Shown one piece after another: positions 50,677 through 59,861 of a stretch of 64,000 nucleotides of DNA. The DNA comes from Ruegeria atlantica. GTDB taxonomy: Bacteria > Pseudomonadota > Alphaproteobacteria > Rhodobacterales > Rhodobacteraceae. Each line of letters opens with the position of its first letter. Positions within the stretch are counted from its first letter, which is position 1. The stretch is taken from positions 930,001 to 994,000 of the forward strand of contig NZ_WQCG01000002.1 of assembly GCF_013032505.1 (NCBI RefSeq). The letters are read 5' to 3'. Position numbers and translations under genes: made by a program. The notes under the pieces are model-generated. The model saw nothing but the letters and a program-made list of their open reading frames with translations, was not told the origin of the DNA and did not search any database.

Positions 50677-52158
50677 ATGACAGAGCTTTGTCTCAACGAT
50701 CCTTCTTTGCTAGCTCAGGCAGCTAAAGTGGGAACCAGATGGATTAGTATTACCGACGTTACAGACACGATCGACGTCACCAATCCGGCCACGGGTGCAG
50801 TGATTGGAAAAGTCCCCAATCTGGGAGCTGAGGAAACCGCCACCGCCATCGCCGAAGCGCAGACCGCTCAAAAGGCGTGGGCCGCGCGCACAGCAAAAGA
50901 GCGCAGTCAGATTCTGCGGCGCTGGTATGACCTGATGATGGAAAATCAGGACGATCTGGGCGCCATACTAACCGCCGAGCAGGGCAAACCACTGGCCGAA
51001 GCCAAAGGTGAGATCGCTTATGGGGCCAGTTTCATCGAATGGTTCGCCGAAGAGGCACGCCGAGCTTATGGCGACGTGACGCCCGGCCATGCGCCGGACA
51101 AGCGGATCGTCACAATAAAACAGCCCATTGGAGTCGTGGCCGCGATCACGCCTTGGAACTTCCCCAATGCGATGATTACCCGCAAGGCCGGCCCGGCCCT
51201 TGCCGCAGGCTGTTCGATGGTTCTGAAACCTGCCAGCCAGACGCCCTTCTCGGCCATCGCACTCGCCATTCTGGCCGAGCGGGCGGGTCTTCCGGACGGT
51301 CTGTTCTCGGTCCTGACCGGATCAGCGCGCGGGATCGGTGGAGAGATGACCTCCAGCAAGATCGTACAGAAGCTGACCTTTACTGGATCGACCGAGATCG
51401 GCGCGCTGCTTTATGCGCAATGTGCACCTACGATCAAGAAACTGGGGTTGGAGCTGGGCGGCAACGCGCCGTTCATCGTGTTCGACGATGCGGATCTGGA
51501 TGCCGCCGTCGAAGGCGCCGTTATCGCCAAGTTCCGCAATAACGGTCAGACCTGCGTCTGCGCCAACCGCATTTATGTGCAGGCCGGTGTGTATGACGCC
51601 TTTGCCGAAAAGCTGGCCGCGAAGGTGGCGACCCTGCCAACTGGAAACGGGTTTGACGAAGGCATCATTTTTGGTCCCCTGATCGATCAGGCCGCCGTGA
51701 AAAAAGTGACCGAACATATCGCTGACGCCACGGCCAAAGGCGCAACTGTAACCCTTGGCGGCAAGGCCCACGAATTGGGCGGCACCTTCTTTGAACCCAC
51801 AATTCTGACCGGCGTAACATCGGAGATGGCCGTGGCCACAGAAGAAACCTTTGGCCCAGTTGCACCCCTGTTCAAATTCGACGCGGAAGCTGAGGTCGTC
51901 GCGGCGGCCAACAAGACTGAATTCGGCCTCGCCTCATATTTCTATTCTCGTGATCTGGCCCGCGTCTGGCGCGTGTCTGAGGCGCTGGAATATGGCATGG
52001 TCGGGATCAATACCGGCCTGATCTCAACCGCCGAAGCGCCATTTGGCGGCGTTAAGATGTCCGGCTTGGGCCGCGAGGGATCGCGCCACGGGCTCGAGGA
52101 TTTCATGGAACTGAAATATCTTTGCATGGGTGGCATTGACGCCGCCGAGGAGGCCTGA
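50677..52158 (+). CDS. gabD: Succinate-semialdehyde dehydrogenase-type ALDH
   Basis: Aldehyde dehydrogenase of 493 residues close to GabD: ITPWNFPNAMITRKAGPALAAGCSMVLKPASQTPFSA, FTGSTEIG, catalytic LELGGNAP and the double-cysteine NNGQTCVCANR of SSA dehydrogenases. The product of HpaI includes succinate semialdehyde, which this enzyme would oxidise to succinate. Its presence inside the hpa operon supports that role. Confidence 0.87.
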   Translation: MTELCLNDPSLLAQAAKVGTRWISITDVTDTIDVTNPATGAVIGKVPNLGAEETATAIAEAQTAQKAWAARTAKERSQILRRWYDLMMENQDDLGAILTAEQGKPLAEAKGEIAYGASFIEWFAEEARRAYGDVTPGHAPDKRIVTIKQPIGVVAAITPWNFPNAMITRKAGPALAAGCSMVLKPASQTPFSAIALAILAERAGLPDGLFSVLTGSARGIGGEMTSSKIVQKLTFTGSTEIGALLYAQCAPTIKKLGLELGGNAPFIVFDDADLDAAVEGAVIAKFRNNGQTCVCANRIYVQAGVYDAFAEKLAAKVATLPTGNGFDEGIIFGPLIDQAAVKKVTEHIADATAKGATVTLGGKAHELGGTFFEPTILTGVTSEMAVATEETFGPVAPLFKFDAEAEVVAAANKTEFGLASYFYSRDLARVWRVSEALEYGMVGINTGLISTAEAPFGGVKMSGLGREGSRHGLEDFMELKYLCMGGIDAAEEA

Positions 52159-53012
52159 TGCGTTTTGCAACTTACACCGCCAAAGGAGCAACCTATTTCG
52201 GTGCCATAACCGATGACGGCGCAATCGCACTGAACGACGCTTTCCCTGATCAGGCCAGCCTCTATGAGGTGATCGCCGCAGGCGACTTTGACAAACTGGC
52301 CGGGGCATCAGAGGGCCGCGAAGTGACCCACGCGGAGTTCACGTATGAAATGGTAATGCCGGATGTCCGCCGCATCCTTTGTGTCGGAGTGAACTTTCCC
52401 GACCGCAATGCGGAATACAAGGATGGCAGCGCACAGCCGAAATACATGTCGCTGTTCCCACGCTTTGCGAGCGGTTTCACCGGTCACAACCGCCCGCTGA
52501 TCCGTCCGCCGGAAAACCACACGCTGGATTACGAGGGCGAGGTGGCCATCGTGATCGGAAAGGCCGGGCGTCGGATTTCGCAGCAAGATGCCTATGACCA
52601 CATTGCAGCGCTGACACTGTGCAACGAGGGTACTATCCGCGACTGGGTACGGCACGCCAAGTTTAACGTCACGCAGGGCAAGAACTGGGATGACTCCGGG
52701 GCCATTGGCCCCTGGCTGGTGCCGTTCACTGATGCGGCACAACTGGACGATGCCCGCATACAGACCCACGTAAATGGCGAACTGCGCCAAGACGACACGC
52801 TGAACCGCATGATGTTTCCGATCCGGCGCGAAATCGAATACATCTCGACCTTCATGACGCTGCAGCCCGGCGACATTATCGTCACCGGAACGCCTACCGG
52901 CGCAGGCGCGCGGTTTGATCCGCCAAGGTATCTGGCTCCGGGCGACGTCGTCGAGGTTTCGGTCAACGGGATCGGCACCCTGCGCAACACCGTTGAGGAT
53001 GAGCAGGTATGA
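52158..53012 (+). CDS. FAH-family isomerase/decarboxylase (single-domain HpaG-like)
   Basis: Fumarylacetoacetase-fold protein of 284 residues: CVGVNFPDRNAEY, HTLDYEGEVAIVIGKAGRRIS, FNVTQGKNWDDSGAIGP (metal acid residues) and GDIIVTGTPTGAGARF. E. coli HpaG has two such domains in 429 residues; here there is only one, as in many alphaproteobacteria. It probably decarboxylates 5-oxopent-3-ene-1,2,5-tricarboxylate. Starts one base before the GabD-type gene's end. A fumarylpyruvate hydrolase role is also possible. Confidence 0.85.
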   Translation: MRFATYTAKGATYFGAITDDGAIALNDAFPDQASLYEVIAAGDFDKLAGASEGREVTHAEFTYEMVMPDVRRILCVGVNFPDRNAEYKDGSAQPKYMSLFPRFASGFTGHNRPLIRPPENHTLDYEGEVAIVIGKAGRRISQQDAYDHIAALTLCNEGTIRDWVRHAKFNVTQGKNWDDSGAIGPWLVPFTDAAQLDDARIQTHVNGELRQDDTLNRMMFPIRREIEYISTFMTLQPGDIIVTGTPTGAGARFDPPRYLAPGDVVEVSVNGIGTLRNTVEDEQV

Positions 53013-53809
53013 CGCCCGAAGATCACGCCCGCGCCGCCATGGACTTGCTGAAGGCCGAGCGCACGCGCGAACAGATCGGACTGCTTACCCTGCGCCACCC
53101 CGAAATGGGGATGGATGACGCTTATGAGGTACAGAACGCGATCTATCGACAAAAGCTGGCCGAAGGTCGCAAAGTGATTGGCTGGAAAATCGGGCTGACC
53201 TCGAAGGCAATGCAATATGCGTTGAACATCGACATCCCCGACAGCGGAATTCTGTTTGATGACATGGCGTTCGACAACGGCAGTACTGTGCCTGCAGGCC
53301 GTTTCATCCAGCCTCGGATCGAAGCAGAAATCGCCTTTGTCTTGAAGTCGGCAGTGGGCGGTGAACATGTCACCCGCGAGGATATACTCGCAGCCACAGA
53401 TTACGTCGCCCCATCCATCGAAATTCTCGACACCCGAATTCAGAGAGTAGACCCCGAAACCGGCAAAACACGCACTGTCTTTGACACCATCAGTGACAAT
53501 GCCGCCAATGCGGGCATTGTTTTGGGTAACGAGCGTCACGCCTGTGATGCGTTCGACCTTCGCTGGGTCGGCGCGTTGACATTCCGCAATGGCGAGGTCG
53601 AAGAGACCGGTCTGGGCGCAGGCGTGCTGAATGACCCAGTGGAAAGCGTAGTCTGGCTGGCTCGACGTATGGCGCAATACGGCCAGAGTATCGAACCCGG
53701 TCAGGTGATCCTGTCGGGCAGCTTCATCCGCCCCGTCGAATGCCCGCAGGGTACGGAAATTCATGCGGATTTCGGCCCGTTCGGATCGGTCGATATCAAC
53801 TTTGCCTGA
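53009..53809 (+). CDS. hpaH: 2-oxo-hept-4-ene-1,7-dioate hydratase
   Basis: Hydratase of 266 residues of the MhpD/HpaH family: GWKIGLTSKAMQYALNIDIPDSGILFDDM, RFIQPRIEAEIAFVLK, and SDNAANAGIVLGN; metal-binding acids lie in these segments. It adds water to the oxo-heptenedioate to give the substrate of HpaI. Overlaps the FAH gene by 4 bases. Confidence 0.92.
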   Translation: MTPEDHARAAMDLLKAERTREQIGLLTLRHPEMGMDDAYEVQNAIYRQKLAEGRKVIGWKIGLTSKAMQYALNIDIPDSGILFDDMAFDNGSTVPAGRFIQPRIEAEIAFVLKSAVGGEHVTREDILAATDYVAPSIEILDTRIQRVDPETGKTRTVFDTISDNAANAGIVLGNERHACDAFDLRWVGALTFRNGEVEETGLGAGVLNDPVESVVWLARRMAQYGQSIEPGQVILSGSFIRPVECPQGTEIHADFGPFGSVDINFA

Positions 53810-53821
53810 AGGAGCGCCCTG

Positions 53822-54877
53822 ATGCCTGCGCCAAAGAGTACGTTCAAGGCCGCGCTGGCCGCCGGGCAGCCTCAGATAGGCTGTTGGATTGGAATGGCCG
53901 ATGCCTACGCGGCGGAAATCGCCGCAACCGCTCGGTTCGACTGGCTGCTGGTCGATGGGGAACACGCGCCGAACGACCTACGCACAGTTTTGGAACAGGT
54001 GCGCGTTATCGAAAGCTCTGGCAGCGTACCCGTCGCGCGCCTCCCGATTGGCGAGACCTGGATGATCAAGCAGTATCTGGATGCCGGCGTTCAGAATATT
54101 CTGGTTCCGATGGTCGAAAGCGGCGATCAGGCGCACGATCTAGTGCGCGCCGTGCAATACCCGCCGCATGGGGTGCGCGGTGTCGGCTCGGCGCTGGCGC
54201 GCGCTTCGCACTTTGCTGCAATCCCTGACTACCTGAAAACCGCGGACGATCAGATCTGCCTGCTGGTGCAAGTGGAAAATCGCGCCGGGCTGGACGCGTT
54301 GGACGATATTCTGGCTTCCGGCGTAGACGGGGTTTTCATAGGCCCCTCGGATCTGGCCGCCGATATGGGGCATATCGGCAACGCCGCCCACCCCGAGGTC
54401 GAGGCTGCTGTTCTTAACGCGCTAAAACGGATCATCGCATCGGGCAAGGCGGCAGGTATTCTGACGATGGATCCGGCAATGCAGCGCAAGTGTCTGGATC
54501 TGGGCGTCACCTTTCTGGCCACCGATATTGACGTTGTCCTGTTCGCAAAGACCGTCCGCGCGTCGGCGGATGCAGCCCTGGCCCTTTTGCCGGATCAGAG
54601 CGTATCGGGCACTGCCCAGACCGATGCCGCCAGCAAGTACCTGAAGCAATTGTGTAAACACTGGTCCCACAAAGCTGAGGTCTCATTCGATGACAATCAG
54701 GGCCGTGTTGCGTTTCCCGACGGAGATCGGGTTACGTTGACGGCCACAGCAGAACGCCTGTCAATCGAAGCTGAAACGGGACCGCGTGGTGATTTGGCCC
54801 GATGGCAAAAAGTGATCGAGGCGCACCTGGTCCGTTTCGCCTTCCGCGAAGATTTCAGGATCGACTGGGCCAGATAG
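53822..54877 (+). CDS. hpaI: HpaI aldolase fused to a DUF2218 domain
   Basis: Fusion of 351 residues. Residues about 1-258 are the class II aldolase HpaI/HpcH (VDGEHAPND with catalytic His, IETWMI..IKQYLDAGVQNILVPMVE, GPSDLAADMGHIGN), which splits 4-hydroxy-2-oxoheptanedioate into pyruvate and succinate semialdehyde. Residues about 264-351 are a DUF2218 domain (KYLKQLCKHWSHKAE, FPDGDRVTL, HLVRFAFREDFRIDW). Typical HpaI is about 262 residues. DUF2218 alone or fused to siderophore-interacting proteins is known; attachment to an aldolase is unusual. The frame is uninterrupted. Confidence 0.87.
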   Translation: MPAPKSTFKAALAAGQPQIGCWIGMADAYAAEIAATARFDWLLVDGEHAPNDLRTVLEQVRVIESSGSVPVARLPIGETWMIKQYLDAGVQNILVPMVESGDQAHDLVRAVQYPPHGVRGVGSALARASHFAAIPDYLKTADDQICLLVQVENRAGLDALDDILASGVDGVFIGPSDLAADMGHIGNAAHPEVEAAVLNALKRIIASGKAAGILTMDPAMQRKCLDLGVTFLATDIDVVLFAKTVRASADAALALLPDQSVSGTAQTDAASKYLKQLCKHWSHKAEVSFDDNQGRVAFPDGDRVTLTATAERLSIEAETGPRGDLARWQKVIEAHLVRFAFREDFRIDWAR

Positions 54878-54911
54878 TCCGAAGATCAGCCTCTGAACCG
54901 GAAAGAACGCG

Positions 54912-55640
54912 ATGCCCGATCCCATATATGCCATCGGAGATATACATGGGCAGCTCGAAATGCTGCAGGATGCGCTGGCGCGGATCGAACAGGATGGCGG
55001 CCCGGACGCAAGAATTATCTTTATCGGTGATTATACAGACCGGGGCCCCGACAGCCGTGGGGTTCTGGACTTACTGAATCAGGGAAAGATGGAAGGCCGA
55101 AACTGGATCTTCCTGCGCGGCAATCACGACCAGATGTGCGGGATGTTTCTGGAGGAATACCCTCGCAATGACGCACGGCTGCTTGTTGGATATCATTGGC
55201 TGCATCCACGGATCGGCGGGGTCGAAACGTTGAAGTCTTATAGGGTCGACGTGGTCGAGGGCAATCGCATCTTTCAGATCCACGCCCGCGCCAAAGCGAC
55301 GGTTCCGCAGGCCCATATCAACTTTCTGCAGGGGCTGCTGCCCTGCCATTTGGAGGACAATCTGCTATTTGTTCACGCTGGCATCCGGCCCGGCGTTCCG
55401 CTGAACCAGCAGGACCCAGACGACATGATTTGGATCCGCGACGAGTTTCTGGACTTCAAGGCCCCTCACCCCTGGCTGGTGGTTCACGGCCACACCCATG
55501 TGGCCGAGCCGGAACATCACGGCAACCGTATCAATCTGGATACAGGAGCAGGCTATGGCCACGCCCTTACAGCTGCCGTGTTTGAAGGCGCCACCTGCTG
55601 GGTTCTGGATGCGGGTGGACGCAGACCTTTGACACCCTGA
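54912..55640 (+). CDS. Metallophosphoesterase (PPP-type phosphatase)
   Basis: Calcineurin-like metallophosphoesterase of 242 residues. The classic motifs GDIHGQ (near 9), GDYTDRGPDSRG (about 41-52) and GNHD (about 70) bind the two metals, and VHGHTHVAEP (near 193) supplies the last histidines. Related to bacterial serine/threonine phosphatases and diadenosine tetraphosphatase. Position after hpaI suggests co-transcription, but a link to the pathway is not evident. Confidence 0.88.
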   Translation: MPDPIYAIGDIHGQLEMLQDALARIEQDGGPDARIIFIGDYTDRGPDSRGVLDLLNQGKMEGRNWIFLRGNHDQMCGMFLEEYPRNDARLLVGYHWLHPRIGGVETLKSYRVDVVEGNRIFQIHARAKATVPQAHINFLQGLLPCHLEDNLLFVHAGIRPGVPLNQQDPDDMIWIRDEFLDFKAPHPWLVVHGHTHVAEPEHHGNRINLDTGAGYGHALTAAVFEGATCWVLDAGGRRPLTP

Positions 55641-56008
55641 GGTAACCTCTGACTCACATTGTGCAAACATATAGATTTTCCACCGGCGTTTCTATTCCGG
55701 TTTTGCCCGACGAAGATCTTCAGGTCACGAGACCCTTGGGTAACTGGGAAAGAACCGACTACTCAGCCATCTCGACGTACTGGCAAACTCGATAATGGCC
55801 AGGCGCGACTGGCTTCCAAAGAACCTCGAACTAAAAAACTTGTTTTTCGGTCAGATACTTCGCGAAACCCTACTGGAATGTTCTCTGAGTGAGGCGTTCA
55901 AACCGATGGCTCCAAAACGAAACAGCATTGACATTAGTTTCATTTGTAACGATAGTCGTTGCAAATGAAACGACATGAGTCGCAAGCAAATTACTTTGGG
56001 AGAACACA
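55641..56008. other. Intergenic region before aromatic operon 2
   Basis: No gene seen. It carries the twin operator at 55937-55971 and the promoter of the operon starting at 56009. Confidence 0.6.
55937..55971. promoter_or_regulatory. Twin MarR operator before MBL-FAD operon
   Basis: GTTTCATTTGTAAC (55937-55950) and GTTGCAAATGAAAC (55958-55971), both fitting GTTNCANNTGNAAC, centres 21 bases apart; together they form a 35-base inverted repeat with one mismatch. The same motif recurs around the MarR gene start at 63.6 kb. Confidence 0.8.
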
Positions 56009-56959
56009 ATGGCTAAGGCATTCGCATCTCAGGGAGATTTGGTTGAAAAAACGATCAGCTTCACCGAGGTGGGTGAAGGGTTATGGGCCTTTACTGCCGA
56101 AGGAGATCCCAATTCCGGCGTGATCATCGGTGATGACAGCGTAATGATCGTCGAAGCGCAGGCAACGCCACGGCTGGCAAACAAGGTGATCGAGAAAGTC
56201 CGTGAAGTAACCGACAAACCGATCACGCACCTGGCGCTGACCCACTATCACGCAGTTCGTGTTCTTGGCGCCTCGGCCTACGGTGCGGATCAAGTACTTA
56301 TGTCCGAAACATCCCGGGGACAGGTTGTTGAGCGTGGTCAGGAAGACTGGGACAGTGAATTTCAGCGCTTCCCGCGCCTGTTCGAAGGCCATGAAAGCAT
56401 TCCGGGGCTGACTTGGCCCACGACCACCTTCAGGGATCGCATGAGCGTTTATCTTGGCAACCGGCGCGTTGACCTGATGCATCTCGGACGTGCCCACACT
56501 GCAGGTGACATTGTTATTCATGTCCCTGACCAGAATGTCATGTTTACCGGTGACATCGTCGAATACCATTCGGCCTGCTACTGCGGTGACGGTCATTTCA
56601 ACGATTGGGGCGGCACGCTCGACAATATCGCTGCATTCGATGTTGACGCCATTGCACCGGGTCGCGGGGATGCGCTGATCGGCAAAGACATGGTTGAGGC
56701 GGCAATCGAGTCCACCCGGGACTTCGTCGAGAGCACCTATCTTCCCGCGGCGAAAGTTGCGGCGCGCGGTGGAACTCTGAAAGAGGCCTGGGACGCTGTT
56801 CGGGACGCCTGCGACCCGAAATTCGCGGACTACGCCATCTACGAACACTGCCTGCCGTTCAACGTAGCGCGCGCTTATGACGAGGCGCGCGGCATCGACA
56901 CGCCGCGCATCTGGACGGCGCAACGCGACTTGGAAATGTGGGAGCAACTGCAGGGTTGA
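56009..56959 (+). CDS. MBL-fold hydrolase of aromatic operon
   Basis: Metallo-beta-lactamase-fold protein of 316 residues. The motif is THYHAVRVLG, i.e. HxHxxR instead of HxHxDH, with further metal residues in HLGRAHTAGDIVIH and FTGDIVEYHSACYCGDGH. This variant is found in proteins linked to aromatic monooxygenase operons. The motif change suggests a modified metal site; the substrate may be a lactone or ester of the ring-cleavage route. GGGAG before the ATG. First gene after the twin operator. Confidence 0.83.
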   Translation: MAKAFASQGDLVEKTISFTEVGEGLWAFTAEGDPNSGVIIGDDSVMIVEAQATPRLANKVIEKVREVTDKPITHLALTHYHAVRVLGASAYGADQVLMSETSRGQVVERGQEDWDSEFQRFPRLFEGHESIPGLTWPTTTFRDRMSVYLGNRRVDLMHLGRAHTAGDIVIHVPDQNVMFTGDIVEYHSACYCGDGHFNDWGGTLDNIAAFDVDAIAPGRGDALIGKDMVEAAIESTRDFVESTYLPAAKVAARGGTLKEAWDAVRDACDPKFADYAIYEHCLPFNVARAYDEARGIDTPRIWTAQRDLEMWEQLQG

Positions 56960-56984
56960 GCGCCTGAAGGGAGGGGATTCTTCG

Positions 56985-58619
56985 ATGTTCGATGACCGTT
57001 ACAAGCTGGCTTACAAAAGCTATCCATACGAAAAGTCGCCGGATCAGAACCTGGACGTACCGGTACGCCACCCGGTTGTAATCATGGGCGGGGGGCCGAT
57101 CGGGATCGCCACCGCGCTTGACCTCGGCCGTCAGGGTGTTCCTGTCGTGGTTCTTGATGACCATGAAGGTATCGGCATGGGCAGCCGGGCCATCTGTTTC
57201 GCAAAGCGGTGCCTGGAAGTCGCGGATCGCTATGGCTGTGGTGAGCCGATGCTCGACAAGGGAGTCGTCTGGAATCTCGGCAAGGTTTTCCACCGCGACG
57301 ATAAAGTGTTCGAATTCAATCTGCTGCCGGAGGGCGGGCATAAATACCCCGCCTTCATCAACCTTCAACAACCTTATTTCGAACAATATATGATCGACCG
57401 CCTGCGCGAGTTGCAAGACGAGGGTGCCCCGATCCAGTTGCGCGGTAAAAACCGTGTCGACACGGTCCAGGTGCTCGATGATCACGTCGTTTTGACGGTG
57501 ATGACACCAGACGGACTCTATACGCTGGAAGCCGATTGGCTGATCGGTTGTGATGGTGCAAATTCACCGCTGCGCGGGATGCTCGGACTTGATTTCAGCG
57601 GCCGCGTCTTCGAGGACAGCTTTCTGATCGCCGATATCAAACTGAAAGGCGATCTGAATTTTCCCACCGAACGCTGGTTCTGGTTCGAGCCGACACACGG
57701 TTCGGGTGCCTCTGCCCTTTTGCACAAGCAGCCCGACGACGTCTGGCGGATCGATTTTCAGATTGGCTGGGATGTGAACCGAAAGGAAGAACTGAAAGAA
57801 GAGAATATCCGCCGACGGTTGGATGCGATGCTGGGGGACGTGGACTATGAAATGGTCTGGTCCTCGATCTACACATTCCAATGCAAACGAATGGAAAGCT
57901 TCCGTTCTGGTCGGGTGATTTTTGCCGGCGATGCAGCGCATCAGGTTTCGCCCTTTGGTGCGCGCGGCGCCAATTCCGGTATGCAGGATGTCGACAACCT
58001 CGGCTGGAAACTGGGGTTGGTAATTCAAGGCAAAGCGCCGGAAAGCCTGCTTGAAACTTACAACGACGAACGCATCCATGGCGCGGATGAGAACATCCTG
58101 AACTCCACCCGCTCTACCGATTTCATCACACCGAAATCTGAAACCAGCCAGATTTTCCGCGATGCGGTCCTAAGCCTGAGCGGAACCTATGAATTCGCGC
58201 GACCGATGGTGAATTCGGGCAGGCTTTCGGTCCCTTGTGTTTACAGTGGATCACGGCTCAATTCAGCCGATGCACTTGCGGGCGGTCCCGAGCGGACCCA
58301 GCCAGGGGCCCCCTGCCCTGATGCGCCTGTAGGCGACGAATTCCTGCTCTCTAAACTTGGCGACAAGTTCATTCTTTTGACAATCGATACAGAAGCACCG
58401 GACGTTCTGGAAGAAGATGGGGTCGTCGCGCGTCGGCTGGCGCTCTCGACCCGCGACGACCCGACTGGTCAACTCAAGAAACGCTACCTCGGCGAAGCCA
58501 CTTCTGCAGTCTACCTGATCCGCCCCGACCAGCATGTCGCGGCCCGTCGAGCAGAATTCAACGAGCCCCTTATGCGCGCGGCCTTGCGCCGGGCCATTGG
58601 CAAGGAGGCAAACCAATGA
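56985..58619 (+). CDS. FAD-dependent aromatic hydroxylase
   Basis: Class A flavoprotein monooxygenase of 544 residues (PF01494). FAD motif MGGGPIGIATALDLG (34-48), the DG fingerprint LIGCDGANSPLR, and FAGDAAHQVSPFGARGANSGMQDVDNLGWKL near 310-340; a C-terminal thioredoxin-like extension ends the protein. MhpA/PheA-type enzymes hydroxylate phenols, 3-hydroxyphenylpropionate or hydroxybenzoates with NAD(P)H. The downstream GSH-dependent isomerase makes 3-hydroxybenzoate-to-gentisate or a resorcinol/hydroquinone path likely. The ATG at 56985 follows GGGAGGGG; an earlier frame overlaps the MBL gene. Confidence 0.86.
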   Translation: MFDDRYKLAYKSYPYEKSPDQNLDVPVRHPVVIMGGGPIGIATALDLGRQGVPVVVLDDHEGIGMGSRAICFAKRCLEVADRYGCGEPMLDKGVVWNLGKVFHRDDKVFEFNLLPEGGHKYPAFINLQQPYFEQYMIDRLRELQDEGAPIQLRGKNRVDTVQVLDDHVVLTVMTPDGLYTLEADWLIGCDGANSPLRGMLGLDFSGRVFEDSFLIADIKLKGDLNFPTERWFWFEPTHGSGASALLHKQPDDVWRIDFQIGWDVNRKEELKEENIRRRLDAMLGDVDYEMVWSSIYTFQCKRMESFRSGRVIFAGDAAHQVSPFGARGANSGMQDVDNLGWKLGLVIQGKAPESLLETYNDERIHGADENILNSTRSTDFITPKSETSQIFRDAVLSLSGTYEFARPMVNSGRLSVPCVYSGSRLNSADALAGGPERTQPGAPCPDAPVGDEFLLSKLGDKFILLTIDTEAPDVLEEDGVVARRLALSTRDDPTGQLKKRYLGEATSAVYLIRPDQHVAARRAEFNEPLMRAALRRAIGKEANQ

Positions 58620-58807
58620 ACGACCTGATCCTGACCCCCAATATTGACGGAACTGACGATTTCTACGCCGAACTTTTGGCCACCCACGAGGGCAAGAGCA
58701 AGGAAGAAAGCGATGCGATCAACGCGCGTTTAATTCTGATTTTGGCCAACCATATCGGCGATCGCGACGTCCTGAGCCAGGCGCTGAGGACCGCAGACAT
58801 CACGTAA
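58616..58807 (+). CDS. DUF2783 small protein
   Basis: Protein of 63 residues of the DUF2783 family: DDFYAELLATHEGKSKEESDAINARLILILANHIGD is the family core. DUF2783 genes recur immediately after class A flavoprotein hydroxylases, and this one overlaps the hydroxylase stop by 4 bases. An accessory subunit or stability factor is inferred; no function is known. Confidence 0.85.
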   Translation: MNDLILTPNIDGTDDFYAELLATHEGKSKEESDAINARLILILANHIGDRDVLSQALRTADIT

Positions 58808-58823
58808 TCCAAGGGAGGAAACC

Positions 58824-59858
58824 ATGAACATCAAACTAAAGGGCAACACCATGCTGCTCGCCGGCATTGCAACCGTTGCAATGTCCATCGCGACAACGGC
58901 CGCGGCCGAAACCAAGCTGGCGCTTTCAAGTTGGCTGCCGCCACGCCACCCAATCGTGGTTGACGCGATCAAACCCTGGGCCAAACAGGTGGAAGAAGTC
59001 ACCGATGGTCGCGTAACTGTACGTGTTCTTGCAAAGCCCATGGGCCCGCCTCCGGCGCATTACGACATGGCTGCCGAAGGTATTGCCGACATCACCTACG
59101 GCCTTCATTCATTCACCACCGACGACCGTTTCACCCGCTCTCGGATCGGGCAGTTTTCGTTCATCGGTGACGACGCTGTTGCCGGGTCTAAGGCGTTCTG
59201 GAATGTCTATTCCGGCCCACTGGAGGCGCAGAAAGAACATGAAGGCACCAAGCTTCTCGGGCTTTTTGTGCACGGCCCAGGCATGTTGCACAACAATGTC
59301 CGCAAGATCGAGACAACGGACGATTTCGCAGGCCTGAAGATCCGCGTACCCGGCGGCTATATCTCGGATCTCATGTCCGGTCTCGGCTCTACGACGCTGT
59401 TCATGTCATCGGGCGAAGTCTATGAAAAGCTATCGCGCGGTGTGATCGACGGCGTGACGTTCCCGTACGATGCTCTGGCTGCGTTCAAGCTGACCGAAGA
59501 CGTCAAGTACACGATGCAAGTCCCCGGCGGCATCTACAACACCACTTGGTTCATGGTCATGAACGAAGACAAATGGAACGAGATCTCAGAAGAGGATCAG
59601 GCGGCCATCGAGGCGATTTCCGGCGAAGCCTTTGCCACACTGGTTGGCGAAGCTTGGGTTGGTGCAGACGAGAAAGGCAGCGCCGCGGCCGAAAAGGCCG
59701 GGATCGAAATCTACGAAGCGCCAGCCGAAGTCGTTGATGCGATCAAATCCCAGGCAGCAGATGCCGAAACAGCGTGGTCAGAAGCCATCTCGGCGGACGG
59801 CTATGACGGGGCGGCAGCACTGGAAGAAATGCGCAAGCAAGCTGGCGTGGACTTCTGA
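58824..59858 (+). CDS. dctP: TRAP transporter receptor DctP
   Basis: Periplasmic solute receptor of 344 residues: signal peptide (LLAGIATVAMSIATTAAAE), then KLALSSWLPPRHPIVVDAIKPWAKQVEEVTDGRVTVRVL, and the TRAP arginine region FAGLKIRVPGG that binds the ligand carboxylate. GGGAGG precedes the ATG. Likely ligand: the aromatic acid handled by the hydroxylase. Confidence 0.92.
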   Translation: MNIKLKGNTMLLAGIATVAMSIATTAAAETKLALSSWLPPRHPIVVDAIKPWAKQVEEVTDGRVTVRVLAKPMGPPPAHYDMAAEGIADITYGLHSFTTDDRFTRSRIGQFSFIGDDAVAGSKAFWNVYSGPLEAQKEHEGTKLLGLFVHGPGMLHNNVRKIETTDDFAGLKIRVPGGYISDLMSGLGSTTLFMSSGEVYEKLSRGVIDGVTFPYDALAAFKLTEDVKYTMQVPGGIYNTTWFMVMNEDKWNEISEEDQAAIEAISGEAFATLVGEAWVGADEKGSAAAEKAGIEIYEAPAEVVDAIKSQAADAETAWSEAISADGYDGAAALEEMRKQAGVDF

Positions 59859-59861
59859 TCA

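Noticed and set aside
52592..53965. 457-codon minus-strand open frame
   Set aside because: Antisense to the FAH and hpaH genes, which have clear family motifs; high-GC third-position effect explains the long frame.
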